Shown here: in pieces, positions 18,731 to 27,374 of the stretch | Layout of the letters: each line of letters opens with the position of its first letter | Numbering within the stretch: position 1 is the stretch's first letter | Source of the DNA: Candidatus Omnitrophota bacterium | GTDB taxonomy: Bacteria; Omnitrophota; Gorgyraeia; 1-14-0-20-64-10 | DNA: 58,626 nucleotides | Assembly: GCA_016177405.1 (NCBI GenBank) | Contig: JACOVG010000032.1 | Coordinates: 1 to 58,626, forward strand | Direction of reading: 5' to 3' | The notes under the pieces: generated by a model | Database searches by the model: none | Told to the model about the DNA's origin: nothing | What the model saw: only the letters and a program-made list of their open reading frames with translations | Program-made: the position numbers and the translations under genes

Positions 18731-20230
18731 ATGAAAAAAGTCCTCATGGCGTTTGTGGTTTGCCTGCTGGCGCATCCGGCCGTCGGTTTGGGCGCGGCCG
18801 GGGAATCGCCCCCCAAGATTTCCATGGATGTCACCGAGGCCAACCTTGAGGATGTCTTAAAGCTCCTCTCCCAGCAGGCCGGCCTCAACTTTGTCGCCTC
18901 GGAAGAGGTGAAGGAAAAGAAGGTGACCCTGTACCTCGACCAGGTCCCGGTTCAGACCGCCATCGAGAGCCTCCTGGAGGCCAACCGCTTGGTTTCCAGA
19001 ACGGCTTCCGACTCCAACCTCTACCTGATCCATGAATCGAATGCTCCCCGGGTGGAAACGATCACCCGGGTCTTCATCCTCAAGTACGCCCGGGTGGTTC
19101 CCTCGGCTGGGGAGGTCATGACCTCCTTCGGCCTAAGCGGCTCCCTCATCACCCAGACCTTCTCGAGCTCATCCGGGGGAAGCTCAACCGCGGGAGGCGG
19201 GGCCAGCCTGGCAGGGGGCGCCGGAGCCACCGGCGGGCTGGTGGCGATCATCCGGTCGCTCCTCACCGAGCACGGCTCGGTGGTCACCGACCCTCGGACC
19301 AACACCTTGATTGTCACCGAAATTCCGAATAGAATGCCCGTGATCGAAGATACCATCCGTCAATTGGACGTCAAGCCCATACAGCTCATGATTGAAGCCG
19401 AGGTGGTGGAAGTCACCCTGGACACCCTTAGAAGAATCGGCGTGGAGTTCGGCGACCCCACCGCGGGGACGGTGGCCTCGTACGACGGACCCAAAAGAAC
19501 CTCCTTCTTTCCGTACCACTTCGGCCTGCTGGAGAAGGGAACCATCACGCACACGCTGGGGACCATGTCGCTGGCTGAAATGGACGTCCTCTTCAAGATC
19601 CTCGCCACTGAAAAGGACGTCCGCTTCCTGGCGCGCCCAAGGCTCTTGACCCTCTCCAACGAGGTGGCCGAGGTCCGGATCGTGGCCGATGCCGTGACCG
19701 GAGTGACCTCCACCACCGTCTCCGAAACCGGCAACATCACGGAGACGCCCGAGCGCAACACGGTCGGGACCATCCTCCGGGTGACCCCCATGGTCAACGA
19801 CAACCGCTACGTCACCATGGTCATCGAGCCCGAAATCTCCAGGGTGATCCAATCCTCCTCCTTCAGCAAGTTTCTGGATCCCAACCGCCGGGCCGCCCGG
19901 ACCACCGTGATGGTGCCCGACGGCGGGACGGTGATGATCGCGGGGCTCATCTCCACGGAAGACTCCGAGAGCGCCCGCCGGATCCCGGGGCTCGGAGACA
20001 TCCCCATCTTGGGGCTGCCCTTCAAGCGGACCGATACCGAACGAAAGAACACGGAGATTCTGGTTTTCATCACCCCCCACATCGTCCGGGAGGAGCGCCC
20101 CATTCAAACCGTGGAGGCCCGGGAGCAAACGCCCGTGGCCGGCCGGGAGGAACGCAGGCTGACCTCGCACCACAAAAGGACCCTGAAGGCGCGGGCCGTG
20201 GAGGAAACTGTGGAAAACATCCTAAGGTAA
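18731..20230 (+). CDS. pilQ: type IV pilus secretin (PilQ/GspD family)
   Basis: Outer-membrane channel for the pilus. The signal peptide ends near AAG at residue 23. N-terminal secretin domains follow (DVTEANLEDVLKLLSQQAGLN), then an N1-type domain interrupted by a Ser/Gly/Ala-rich loop (about 140-170). The C-terminal secretin core has VPDGGTVMIAGLI and RRIPGLGDIPILG. At 499 aa it is shorter than most PilQ proteins, and no AMIN domain is visible, so it resembles GspD/MshL-like secretins. It is the last platform gene before the ATPase. Confidence 0.9.
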   Translation: MKKVLMAFVVCLLAHPAVGLGAAGESPPKISMDVTEANLEDVLKLLSQQAGLNFVASEEVKEKKVTLYLDQVPVQTAIESLLEANRLVSRTASDSNLYLIHESNAPRVETITRVFILKYARVVPSAGEVMTSFGLSGSLITQTFSSSSGGSSTAGGGASLAGGAGATGGLVAIIRSLLTEHGSVVTDPRTNTLIVTEIPNRMPVIEDTIRQLDVKPIQLMIEAEVVEVTLDTLRRIGVEFGDPTAGTVASYDGPKRTSFFPYHFGLLEKGTITHTLGTMSLAEMDVLFKILATEKDVRFLARPRLLTLSNEVAEVRIVADAVTGVTSTTVSETGNITETPERNTVGTILRVTPMVNDNRYVTMVIEPEISRVIQSSSFSKFLDPNRRAARTTVMVPDGGTVMIAGLISTEDSESARRIPGLGDIPILGLPFKRTDTERKNTEILVFITPHIVREERPIQTVEAREQTPVAGREERRLTSHHKRTLKARAVEETVENILR

Positions 20231-20235
20231 TTCCC

Positions 20236-21966
20236 TTGACGATCAAAACCCACTTAAGACTCGGTGACCTCCTCGTGAGCGCGGGGCTCATCACCGAGAG
20301 CCAGCTCAAGGAGGCGATCAACCGGCAGAAGACCAGCCACGAGAGGCTCGGCGAGGCGCTGGTGTCTCTGCGTTACGTGACCGAGGTTCAACTGGCCGAG
20401 GTTTTGGGGAGGCAGCTCGGAATCCCTTTTAAGAACTTCGAGAAGGGAGATCTCCAATGGACCGACAGCGCCCTTAAGAAAATCCTTCCCGAGGAATTCA
20501 TTCGAAAGCAACTGGTTCTTCCCTTGGCCAAAGGCCGGGACGCCATCACGATCGCCCTGTTCGATCCGCTGGATCTGATCCTCCTGGACAACCTGAAGAA
20601 GATGACCGGCCAATCCATCGCGCCTGTCATCGCCACCAAAACGGATATGCTCAAAGCCATCGAGGCCGCCTTCGGCAAGCGGGATCTCTTGAAGGAAGCG
20701 GTCGCCGGAACGTACGGCCAGTCCGCGGTGGGAGCCGCCATGGAGACCGTCGAGGAGGTCCGACAGGAGGAGGGGCAAACCGTTGAAGACCTCACCGCCA
20801 AAGCGGGGGAAGCCCAGGTGGTCCGCTTGGTGGACCTCTTCCTGACCGAGGCGGTCAACTCACGGGCCAGCGACATCCACATAGAGCCCTATCCCAACCA
20901 AATCTCGATTCGCTTCCGGATCGACGGCATCCTGCAGCCTGTGGAGCCGCCGGCCGCCCACCTGATGCCGGCCATCATCTCCCGGATCAAGATCCTGTCA
21001 AGAATGGACATCGCTGAAAAACGCCTGCCGCAGGACGGCGGCTTCACCATCCGGCTGGGCGAAAAGGTGGTGGATCTGCGCGTTTCCACCATTCCGGTCG
21101 TCTACGGAGAGAAGGTGGTAATCCGCCTGCTCGATAAGAGTAACCTCGTTTTCGACTTCAAGCAGTTGGGGATGGGCGGTCAAGCCCTTCAGGATGTCGA
21201 ACAGGGAATCACCTCTCCCTACGGACTGATCTTCATCACCGGCCCCACCGGGAGCGGCAAGTCCACCACCCTGTACGCGGCCATCAACCGGATCAAGAGC
21301 CCGGCCCGCAACGTCGTCACCATCGAGGACCCGGTGGAATACAAGGTGGAGGGGATCAATCAGGTCCAGGCCAAGCCGGCCATTGGGCTCACCTTTGCCG
21401 CCGGCCTGCGGGCCTTCCTGCGGCAGGACCCCGACGTCATCATGGTCGGAGAGGTCCGGGACCTTGAAACCGCCGGGATCTGCGTCCAGGCCGCCCTGAC
21501 CGGCCACCTGGTTCTTTCCACCCTTCACACCAACGACGCCGCTTCCGCGGTGACCCGCTTGATTGACCTGGGGGTGGAGCCGTTCCTCCTGGCTCCCTCT
21601 CTGGTTCTGCTGGTCGCCCAAAGGCTCATCCGGAAGCTTTGCCCCAAGTGCAAACAACCCTACGATCCGCCGAGCGGCCTTAAAGAGAAAACCAAACTCC
21701 CGGCTGGCCAGTATTTCAAGGCCAACGGCTGCCCCGATTGCCGGAACACCGGCTACGCGGGACGCCTGGGGATTTACGAGGTCATGCGGGTCGAGGACAG
21801 GCTCCGGGATCTCATCTCCAAGGGGTCGCCGGCCGAGGAAATCAAGAAACTGGCTCAAGGCCAGGGGATGAAGAGCCTATTTGAAAGCGGCCTGGAAAAA
21901 GCCGCCCAGGGCTTGACCTCCCTGGAAGAGGCCTTCAGCGTCACCGTGGGAGCGCTGGCCCTGTAA
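20236..21966 (+). CDS. pilB: type IV pilus assembly ATPase PilB
   Basis: Hexameric extension motor. Residues 1-150 form the N-terminal GSPII_E domain. Walker A GPTGSGKST, the Asp box, Walker B DPDVIMVGEVRD and the His box HLVLSTLHTNDA follow. The zinc-binding CPKC...CPDC pair sits near the C-terminus, as in PilB/GspE. The start is TTG at 20236; 576 aa. It sits 5 nt after the secretin gene and is followed by pilC. Confidence 0.95.
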   Translation: MTIKTHLRLGDLLVSAGLITESQLKEAINRQKTSHERLGEALVSLRYVTEVQLAEVLGRQLGIPFKNFEKGDLQWTDSALKKILPEEFIRKQLVLPLAKGRDAITIALFDPLDLILLDNLKKMTGQSIAPVIATKTDMLKAIEAAFGKRDLLKEAVAGTYGQSAVGAAMETVEEVRQEEGQTVEDLTAKAGEAQVVRLVDLFLTEAVNSRASDIHIEPYPNQISIRFRIDGILQPVEPPAAHLMPAIISRIKILSRMDIAEKRLPQDGGFTIRLGEKVVDLRVSTIPVVYGEKVVIRLLDKSNLVFDFKQLGMGGQALQDVEQGITSPYGLIFITGPTGSGKSTTLYAAINRIKSPARNVVTIEDPVEYKVEGINQVQAKPAIGLTFAAGLRAFLRQDPDVIMVGEVRDLETAGICVQAALTGHLVLSTLHTNDAASAVTRLIDLGVEPFLLAPSLVLLVAQRLIRKLCPKCKQPYDPPSGLKEKTKLPAGQYFKANGCPDCRNTGYAGRLGIYEVMRVEDRLRDLISKGSPAEEIKKLAQGQGMKSLFESGLEKAAQGLTSLEEAFSVTVGALAL

Positions 21967-21969
21967 ACC

Positions 21970-23187
21970 ATGTCACAGTACAGCTACGTCGTCCGCACAA
22001 GGTTGGGTCGAACCGAGAAGGGGACCCTGGAGGCCAACAGCCCTGACGAGGCGGTTTCCATCCTTCAGGGCAGGGACCTGGTCGTTGTTTCCGTCGAAGA
22101 AACAAAGGCGCAGACGATCACCCTGGGCCGCCGGCGGGCTTACCACGCCGGCGTCAAAACTTCCGACCTCGTCATTTTCGCCCGCTCCCTCTCGGCCATG
22201 TCGGAAGCGGGTCTGCCTCTCCTTAAGGCCGTGGAAACGGTGGGCGACCAAATCCGTTCCCGGAAGTTGTACCTGGTGATTGGCGAAATTGCCCGGGATG
22301 TCCGAGGCGGCTCCACCTTCCGCGACGCCCTGGCCAAGCATCCCGCGGTCTTCTCTCCCTTCTGGCTCTCCCTCATCGAAATGGGTGAGGCCTCCGGCCA
22401 GCTCACCCGCTCACTCGAGCAGATCGCCCTGCATCTCGAGAAATCCGGCGCCATCCAGCGAAAGGTGGTCTCGGCCTTGATCTATCCGGCGATCCTTCTG
22501 GGTGTCGCGGTCGTGGCCATCCTGGTCTTCACCCTAAAGATCATCCCAACCTTCGGAACCCTCTTTTCCAGCTTTGGCACCCAGCTCCCCGCTCTTACCC
22601 AGGCGGTCATCTCTCTTTCCAACTTCATGCGCCGCGCCTTCGGCCTGATTCTCCTGGCGGCAGCCGGGGGCATCTTTCTCTTCACCCGCTATGCCAAAAC
22701 GCCGGCTGGCCGCTGGCAGACGGACCTGCTGATGCTCAAACTTCCCGTCTTTGGGCCTCTCTTTCAGGCGGTCGCCGCCGAGCAGTTCGCCTCCAATCTG
22801 GGCACCCTGCTGAAGGCCGGAGTTCCGATCCTTCACGCCATGGAGATCGTCATCGCCACCTGTCCCAACAAGGTGGTCGCCTCCCTCCTGGAACAGATGC
22901 GCACAGGCATCCGGGAAGGCCGGCCCCTGGCCGACCCCTTGTCCCAAACCGACATCTTCCCGGCCATGGTGGCCCAGATGATCACGGTGGGGGAGCAGAC
23001 CGGCAAGCTTTCTGGAATGCTGGAAGAGGTTTCCAAATATTACGAGGACCAGGTGGCCACCACCGTCGAGCGCATGACGGCCCTCCTGGAGCCTGTGATG
23101 CTGGTGGGGATGGCGGTGGTGATCGGGACCTTGGTGGTGGCCATGTACCTGCCCATCTTCCAGATCTCGCAGTCCTTCGGCAGGTAA
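21970..23187 (+). CDS. pilC: type IV pilus inner-membrane platform protein PilC
   Basis: GspF-family polytopic protein of 405 aa. An N-terminal SYVVRTRLGRTEKG beta segment is followed by two GspF domains, each ending in membrane helices (around 175, 225 and 375). GEASGQL and GEQTGKL are the repeated family motifs. It couples PilB and PilT to pilin insertion or removal. It lies 3 nt after pilB and is followed by the pilin genes after a 71-nt gap that holds a promoter candidate. Confidence 0.93.
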   Translation: MSQYSYVVRTRLGRTEKGTLEANSPDEAVSILQGRDLVVVSVEETKAQTITLGRRRAYHAGVKTSDLVIFARSLSAMSEAGLPLLKAVETVGDQIRSRKLYLVIGEIARDVRGGSTFRDALAKHPAVFSPFWLSLIEMGEASGQLTRSLEQIALHLEKSGAIQRKVVSALIYPAILLGVAVVAILVFTLKIIPTFGTLFSSFGTQLPALTQAVISLSNFMRRAFGLILLAAAGGIFLFTRYAKTPAGRWQTDLLMLKLPVFGPLFQAVAAEQFASNLGTLLKAGVPILHAMEIVIATCPNKVVASLLEQMRTGIREGRPLADPLSQTDIFPAMVAQMITVGEQTGKLSGMLEEVSKYYEDQVATTVERMTALLEPVMLVGMAVVIGTLVVAMYLPIFQISQSFGR

Positions 23188-23207
23188 AGCACGCTTAAGG
23201 GATTGAT

Positions 23208-23236
23208 TTGACAGGGTTTACTTGGTATGCTTAAAA
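23208..23236 (+). promoter_or_regulatory. promoter candidate ahead of the pilin genes
   Basis: A perfect TTGACA at 23208-23213, a 17-nt spacer and TTAAAA at 23231-23236. It would give pilin its own high-level transcript. The leader would be only about 15 nt. I see no good sigma54 element here. Confidence 0.4.
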
Positions 23237-23258
23237 AATACAAAAAGGAGGAACTCAT

Positions 23259-23663
23259 ATGAGGCGCAACGCACACAAGGGTTTCACCCTGTTGGAACTG
23301 CTCGTGGTGGTGATCATCATTGGCGTCCTGGCAGCCGTCGCCCTGCCGCAGTTTGGCAAGGCCACCGAGAGAGCCAAACAGTCGGAGGCCCTGTCCATCC
23401 TAGGCGCCATGCGAACAGCCGAGTTCCTCTATTATCAGGAGCACGACTCCTTTACCACCGACAGCGCTAAATTGTCCGTTGACGTCCCGGGCGATGCTTC
23501 GACGGAACATTACTTCAAGTACGAGATCCCGACGGGTGGGGCGAACCTTACTGTTCGAGCCACCAGGAAGAAAACCGGCGGGAAGACTCCTGCTTACACC
23601 ACCGACTATACCATCGACCTCGACAAGAGCGGCAACATCACTAAGGGAGCGGGCGCGCCTTAA
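23259..23663 (+). CDS. pilA: type IV prepilin, probable major pilin
   Basis: 134 aa with a short basic leader MRRNAHKG cut before FTLLELLVVVIIIGVLAAVA, the class III signal and N-terminal helix; Glu5 of the mature protein is present. PQFGKATERA continues the helix. The globular part has no cysteines. It has the strongest ribosome site of the cluster (AAGGAGGA) and its own promoter candidate, so it is probably the major subunit. The next gene is a close paralogue. Confidence 0.9.
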   Translation: MRRNAHKGFTLLELLVVVIIIGVLAAVALPQFGKATERAKQSEALSILGAMRTAEFLYYQEHDSFTTDSAKLSVDVPGDASTEHYFKYEIPTGGANLTVRATRKKTGGKTPAYTTDYTIDLDKSGNITKGAGAP

Positions 23664-23684
23664 GGCGTCCTCCTGCAAGAAACC

Positions 23685-24125
23685 ATGAGAGAAAATAGGG
23701 GCGGCTTTACCCTTCTCGAACTCCTTGTGGTGGTTATCATAGTGGGGATTCTTGCTTCGGTCGCCATGCCGCAATTTGGCAAGGCCACCGATCGGGCCCG
23801 CGAGGCGGAGGCGAAGAATGTCCTTGCTTCCCTGCTGTCGGCGGAGTTGGCCTACCTGCAGGAGAAGAGCACCTTCACCCTCAACAAGGATGACCTGGTG
23901 GTCACCATCCCCCAGATGCATGACTGGGGGATCCCCGCCTTCACCGCCGGCACCGACGGGGCGACCGTGGATACCATCAGCAGCGGCGACCTGAAGGACG
24001 GAGTAACCATTAAGACGCTCGGAGACAACCTTAGCCCCGGAGGCCATAACCATACGGGCCACAGGGTCCGCGGTATTGTGGTAAAAACCGGTGCCCGGTT
24101 CATCGATTCTACCGGCGGCCTATAA
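23685..24125 (+). CDS. type IV prepilin paralogue
   Basis: 146 aa. Leader MRENRGG, then FTLLELLVVVIIVGILASVAMPQFGKAT, nearly the same as the previous pilin through the PQFGKAT stretch. The C-terminal domain is different and has a Gly/His patch (GGHNHTGH). It starts 21 nt after the first pilin gene. It is either a second subunit or a minor pilin made by duplication. Confidence 0.87.
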   Translation: MRENRGGFTLLELLVVVIIVGILASVAMPQFGKATDRAREAEAKNVLASLLSAELAYLQEKSTFTLNKDDLVVTIPQMHDWGIPAFTAGTDGATVDTISSGDLKDGVTIKTLGDNLSPGGHNHTGHRVRGIVVKTGARFIDSTGGL

Positions 24126-24549
24126 ACCCAACAGCCCCCTCCCTCCGGTGGGAAGGGAGGGGGTGACCCTCCTTGAGATTCTGATTGTGGTTATCATTGT
24201 GGCAATCCTGGCGGGGGTCGCTATGCCCAACTACGCCAGAACCGTGGAGAAGGCCAAGGTTCAGGAGGCCGAAGGGATTCTCACCACCATCTATCAGGCC
24301 CAGAGGATTTACCGCCTGGATTACGATACCTTCACCACCCTTGCCCTGTTGGATTCCAACCGCTATCTCACCAGCCCCACCAGCAGCAACTGGAGCTTTA
24401 CCGATTCCACCGCCCCCACAGCCGCCACCTTTCAGGTGAAGGCCTCCCGCACCGGGGGCGCCCAATATCTGCGGGTAGATCAGACCGGCCAGATTTGCAA
24501 ATCCGCCGGATACGATACCTCCGTCTCCAACCGGCCTGTCTGCCCGTAG
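24091..24549 (+). CDS. type IV prepilin-like protein (VTLLE type)
   Basis: 152 aa. The processing site reads G-VTLLEILIVVIIVAILAGVAMPNYA, with Val in place of Phe at mature position 1. The only upstream start in frame is the GTG at 24091, which gives a long 24-residue leader and a 35-nt overlap with the previous gene. The C-terminus contains two cysteines (QICKSAG...RPVCP) that could form the disulphide loop common in pilins; the other two pilins lack it. Probably a minor pilin. Confidence 0.82.
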   Translation: MPGSSILPAAYKPNSPLPPVGREGVTLLEILIVVIIVAILAGVAMPNYARTVEKAKVQEAEGILTTIYQAQRIYRLDYDTFTTLALLDSNRYLTSPTSSNWSFTDSTAPTAATFQVKASRTGGAQYLRVDQTGQICKSAGYDTSVSNRPVCP

Positions 24550-24555
24550 GAACGC

Positions 24556-25632
24556 ATGACGTCTTCCATCGATGAGCTCCTGAAGCTCGCGGTCGCGCGA
24601 AGGGCTTCCGACCTCCACCTCACGGTGGGACTGCCCCCCCTTTTCCGGATCGACGGCCAGCTCACCCCCTTGGAGGATGCGCCGCTGACCGGTGAGTCCG
24701 CCCGGGCCCTGGCCTATGCCATGCTGGACGACCAACGGATCGTGCAGTTTGAGCAAAGCAGGGAACTGGACACCTCTTACAGCGTCAAGGGGCTCTCCCG
24801 CTTCAGGGTGAACCTCTACCGTCAGCGAGGTTCGGTGGCGGCCGTCATCCGGGTGATTCCCTTTCAGGTGCCGACCTTTGAAGAGCTCGGCCTGCCTTCC
24901 ATCCTGAAGGAATTCGCCGAACGATTAAGCGGCCTCTTCATCGTCAGCGGCCCCACGGGATGCGGCAAATCCACCACCCTGGCCGCCATGGTCCGGCACA
25001 TCAACGAGAGAAGGAACTGCCACATCCTCACGGTGGAGGACCCCATCGAATACCTTCACCAGCACAAGAAAGCCACCATCAACCAGAGGGAGCTGGGCAC
25101 CGACACCGATTCCTTCAAGGAGGCGCTCCGGCATGCCGTCCGCCAGGACCCCAACATCCTCTTGATCGGGGAGATGCGTGATCTGGAAACCATGTCGGCC
25201 GCCTTGACCCTGGCCGAAACCGGTCACCTGGTCCTGGCCACCCTCCACACCTCGGACACCATGCACGCCATCACCAGGATTGTGGACGTCTTCCCCCCCT
25301 TCCAACAGACCCAGATCCGCATCCAGCTTTCCCTGGTCCTAATCGGCATTGTGGTCCAACAGCTCATCCCGCGCGCCGCAGGGAAGGGCAGGGTCGCCGT
25401 CTGCGAGGTGATGAACGTGACCCCGGCCATTGGCAGCATGATCCGGGAAAACCAGCTTCACCAACTGCGCTCCAGTCTGCAGACGGGGCGCCAGCACGGC
25501 ATGTGCACCATGAACCAATCGCTGGCGGAGCTGCTTCTTGAAAAGTCGATCACCTGGGAGGAGGCCCTAAAGCGCTCCTTGGACCCGGAAGATCTGAGAA
25601 GGCTCCTCCCAAAAACTTCGGGGCTGCCCTAA
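24556..25632 (+). CDS. pilT: type IV pilus retraction ATPase PilT
   Basis: 358 aa. PAS-like N-terminal domain with ASDLHLTVG and PLFRIDG, Walker A GPTGCGKST, DPNILLIGEMRD and HLVLATLHTSD, all as in PilT. It lacks the cysteine pair of PilB. It powers pilus disassembly, hence twitching or DNA uptake. It begins 6 nt after the third pilin gene. The last codons contain a 14-bp sequence repeated 60 bp later at the 5' end of the tRNA. Confidence 0.94.
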   Translation: MTSSIDELLKLAVARRASDLHLTVGLPPLFRIDGQLTPLEDAPLTGESARALAYAMLDDQRIVQFEQSRELDTSYSVKGLSRFRVNLYRQRGSVAAVIRVIPFQVPTFEELGLPSILKEFAERLSGLFIVSGPTGCGKSTTLAAMVRHINERRNCHILTVEDPIEYLHQHKKATINQRELGTDTDSFKEALRHAVRQDPNILLIGEMRDLETMSAALTLAETGHLVLATLHTSDTMHAITRIVDVFPPFQQTQIRIQLSLVLIGIVVQQLIPRAAGKGRVAVCEVMNVTPAIGSMIRENQLHQLRSSLQTGRQHGMCTMNQSLAELLLEKSITWEEALKRSLDPEDLRRLLPKTSGLP

Positions 25633-25686
25633 AAAAGGGCTCCAGTTAATTGGCCACCTATCGGTGGCCTAGAAACTTCGGGGCTG
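25613..25686 (+). repeat. 14-bp direct repeat linking pilT 3' end and tRNA 5' end
   Basis: AAACTTCGGGGCTG occurs at 25613-25626 (end of pilT) and again at 25673-25686 (7 nt upstream plus the first 7 nt of the tRNA), exactly 60 bp apart. Between them lies a GGCCACC-TATC-GGTGGCC hairpin at 25652-25669. Confidence 0.6.
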
Positions 25687-25752
25687 TAGCTCAGCTGGGA
25701 GAGCGCCTGAATCGCACTCAGGAGGCCAGGGGTTCGAATCCCCTCAGCTCCA
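25680..25752 (+). tRNA. tRNA-Ala (anticodon CGC)
   Basis: A full cloverleaf can be drawn. The acceptor stem GGGGCTG pairs with CAGCTCC (one G-U). The D arm is GCTCAGCTGGGAGAGC, the anticodon stem CCTGA/TCAGG with loop ATCGCAC (anticodon CGC, codon GCG), and the T arm AGGGG-TTCGAAT-CCCCT. The discriminator is A. CCA is not encoded (ACG follows). Its 3' end overlaps the stop end of the convergent YkgJ-like gene by about 9 nt. Confidence 0.93.
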
Positions 25753-27243
25753 CGTCCTGCACATGGCCGTTTCGGTCCAAACCATGCCGCAGGGCCGGTA
25801 AGAAATCTTGTTTTGGGCGAGATTCGGAAGGCCCGAATCGCCCATCGCGTTGACAAAACGGCAGTTCTCGAGGCCGCGGGAGAGCTCCCTGAAAAGGAAG
25901 GCGTTTAATCCCGGCAGGGAACGGTCGGCAATCTCCAAGAAGACCACGAAGGTCTCTTTCGACACCCACCCTCCCAGGGTGTAGGCAACCAAACCTCTGT
26001 CCGCCTCCGCCACCAAGCCGGTCAAGCCAAAGGACGCGGCGTCCATCAGCAGACGGCGGTGGAAGAAAAGCCCGTCCCGAAGCAGCGCTTTGGGATAAGG
26101 CCGATCCGCGGCCTGATGGCGCCCGATGGCCCAGTGGGTGTAGGCCGATAAACAGGCCTGCAGATCCTTCGCCTCGAAGGGGCGCACCCTCGGGGTAAGC
26201 TCCCTGGCGCACCGATTCGCGGCCCATCTTTGACGGCGATACCGGTCTCCCCTAAGCCCGGCAAGATCCTCTCTCCGGTAAAGGTATTCAAGCTCGGACC
26301 TTTCCGTTTTAAGGCCCAGAGTATCGAGGCCCTTCACCGAGGAGAATTCCAGCGCTTCAATTCGCGACACCGCCGAATCCTGGTTCAATGCCCTTAAGAT
26401 CTCCCAGGAGGCCTCCACAGCTTTCAAATTGGGATGGGCCGCAAGCGGTGGAAGGGGCATAAAGAAACCGCCCCCTTGTTCGGCGAAAAGACACAGCTCT
26501 CCCTCCAGCCTTGCCCACCACAACCGCATCAGGTCCATCCATCCGAGCAAACCTGCCAGGGTGTAGCGGGAATTCAGATGCGGCCGGAGGCGCAAAGCTT
26601 CTTGGACAAGCCCTGCCTCGGAAAGCGTAAGCGGCCGCAGAGCCGGATGGGGACGCGTCACGGAGGGTCGAACGGCTTCGTTGGCAATGGCCGCGACGCA
26701 AGCCACCGGCACATACTCTGGAAAGGCGGGGCCCACCAACTGGGGGTTGGCCTTCAAATACTCCGATCCCAGCGGGGAATCCAAATAGCGGGAAAGCCTT
26801 AGGGCGTAATCGGAAACCTCCCTGGAGTTCCCTTGCGCTTCCAGGTAAGGGCACTTGAGATCCATGGCCAAAAAGACCTTCTCCCCGGAAGCGTCCCGAG
26901 TCAAGACAAAGGGATACAACCGGCAATCCAAAGGTCTAACAGGGTAGATCGAACAGCGGTTTGCTTCCGCTTCAAAGGCCGGGCACTGGAAACCGTTCCC
27001 GCAGGACTTGAGCCTCGGTGTCAGGGAAGGAGAGCCTGAAGTTGATTGGAACCACCCCTGCCTTTCGGGACGCTCCTGAAGAGCCCACCCCACCTCCTGC
27101 CGGGACCACGCGGGGGTTTGGACCCCCTCCGTGTCCGGGAAACGGCAGCAGATCCTGCAGTTGAGGCACCAACTTTCCGGAACAATTTGGGGCGTCTTCT
27201 CGATGAAGGCGGTTATTTTCTCGCTGTCGGCGGCTGGATTCAC
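25744..27243 (-). CDS. YkgJ-type cysteine cluster protein fused to a DUF2156/GNAT-like domain
   Basis: 499 aa. Residues 20-130 carry the YkgJ pattern: CLNCRICC, then CPAF, a cysteine before IYPVRPLDCRLYPF, the set thought to bind zinc or an iron-sulphur cluster. The C-terminal half matches the DUF2156 acyltransferase-like fold of aminoacyl-lipid synthases: LPGLNAFLFREL...FVNAMGDSGLPNLAQNKISYRP. The middle (180-300) is unassigned. The start is GTG at 27243. It runs convergent to pilT and the tRNA, and is divergent from the PilZ gene. The catalytic role is not known. Confidence 0.72.
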   Translation of the reverse strand: MNPAADSEKITAFIEKTPQIVPESWCLNCRICCRFPDTEGVQTPAWSRQEVGWALQERPERQGWFQSTSGSPSLTPRLKSCGNGFQCPAFEAEANRCSIYPVRPLDCRLYPFVLTRDASGEKVFLAMDLKCPYLEAQGNSREVSDYALRLSRYLDSPLGSEYLKANPQLVGPAFPEYVPVACVAAIANEAVRPSVTRPHPALRPLTLSEAGLVQEALRLRPHLNSRYTLAGLLGWMDLMRLWWARLEGELCLFAEQGGGFFMPLPPLAAHPNLKAVEASWEILRALNQDSAVSRIEALEFSSVKGLDTLGLKTERSELEYLYRREDLAGLRGDRYRRQRWAANRCARELTPRVRPFEAKDLQACLSAYTHWAIGRHQAADRPYPKALLRDGLFFHRRLLMDAASFGLTGLVAEADRGLVAYTLGGWVSKETFVVFLEIADRSLPGLNAFLFRELSRGLENCRFVNAMGDSGLPNLAQNKISYRPCGMVWTETAMCRTWS

Positions 27244-27245
27244 AC

Positions 27246-27274
27246 TTTACATCCCTTGGGCTTCTTGTTATAGT
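27246..27274 (+). promoter_or_regulatory. sigma70-like promoter upstream of the PilZ gene
   Basis: TTTACA, 17 nt, TATAGT. The -35 box touches the GTG start of the divergent YkgJ-like gene. Transcription would begin near 27281. Confidence 0.55.
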
Positions 27275-27284
27275 GTAACACGTT

Positions 27285-27368
27285 ATGGCACTTCCTCGAA
27301 AGTTGAAGGCCCGTCGACGGAGAAAACGCTCTTCCGGGAAGGCCCACCGCGGGAAGAAAGGCCGCTGA
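27285..27368 (+). CDS. possible 27-aa arginine/lysine-rich leader peptide
   Basis: An ATG only about 4 nt downstream of the predicted transcription start opens a 27-codon frame in which 14 residues are Arg or Lys, ending 6 nt before the PilZ start. It would be translated almost leaderless. No ribosome site is possible, so expression is doubtful. The basic character echoes the tail of the PilZ protein that follows. May be chance. Confidence 0.2.
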   Translation: MALPRKLKARRRRKRSSGKAHRGKKGR

Positions 27369-27374
27369 AAAGCA

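Noticed and set aside
25650-25853. 67-aa ORF across the tRNA
   Set aside because: Translated tRNA sequence; the cloverleaf explains it.
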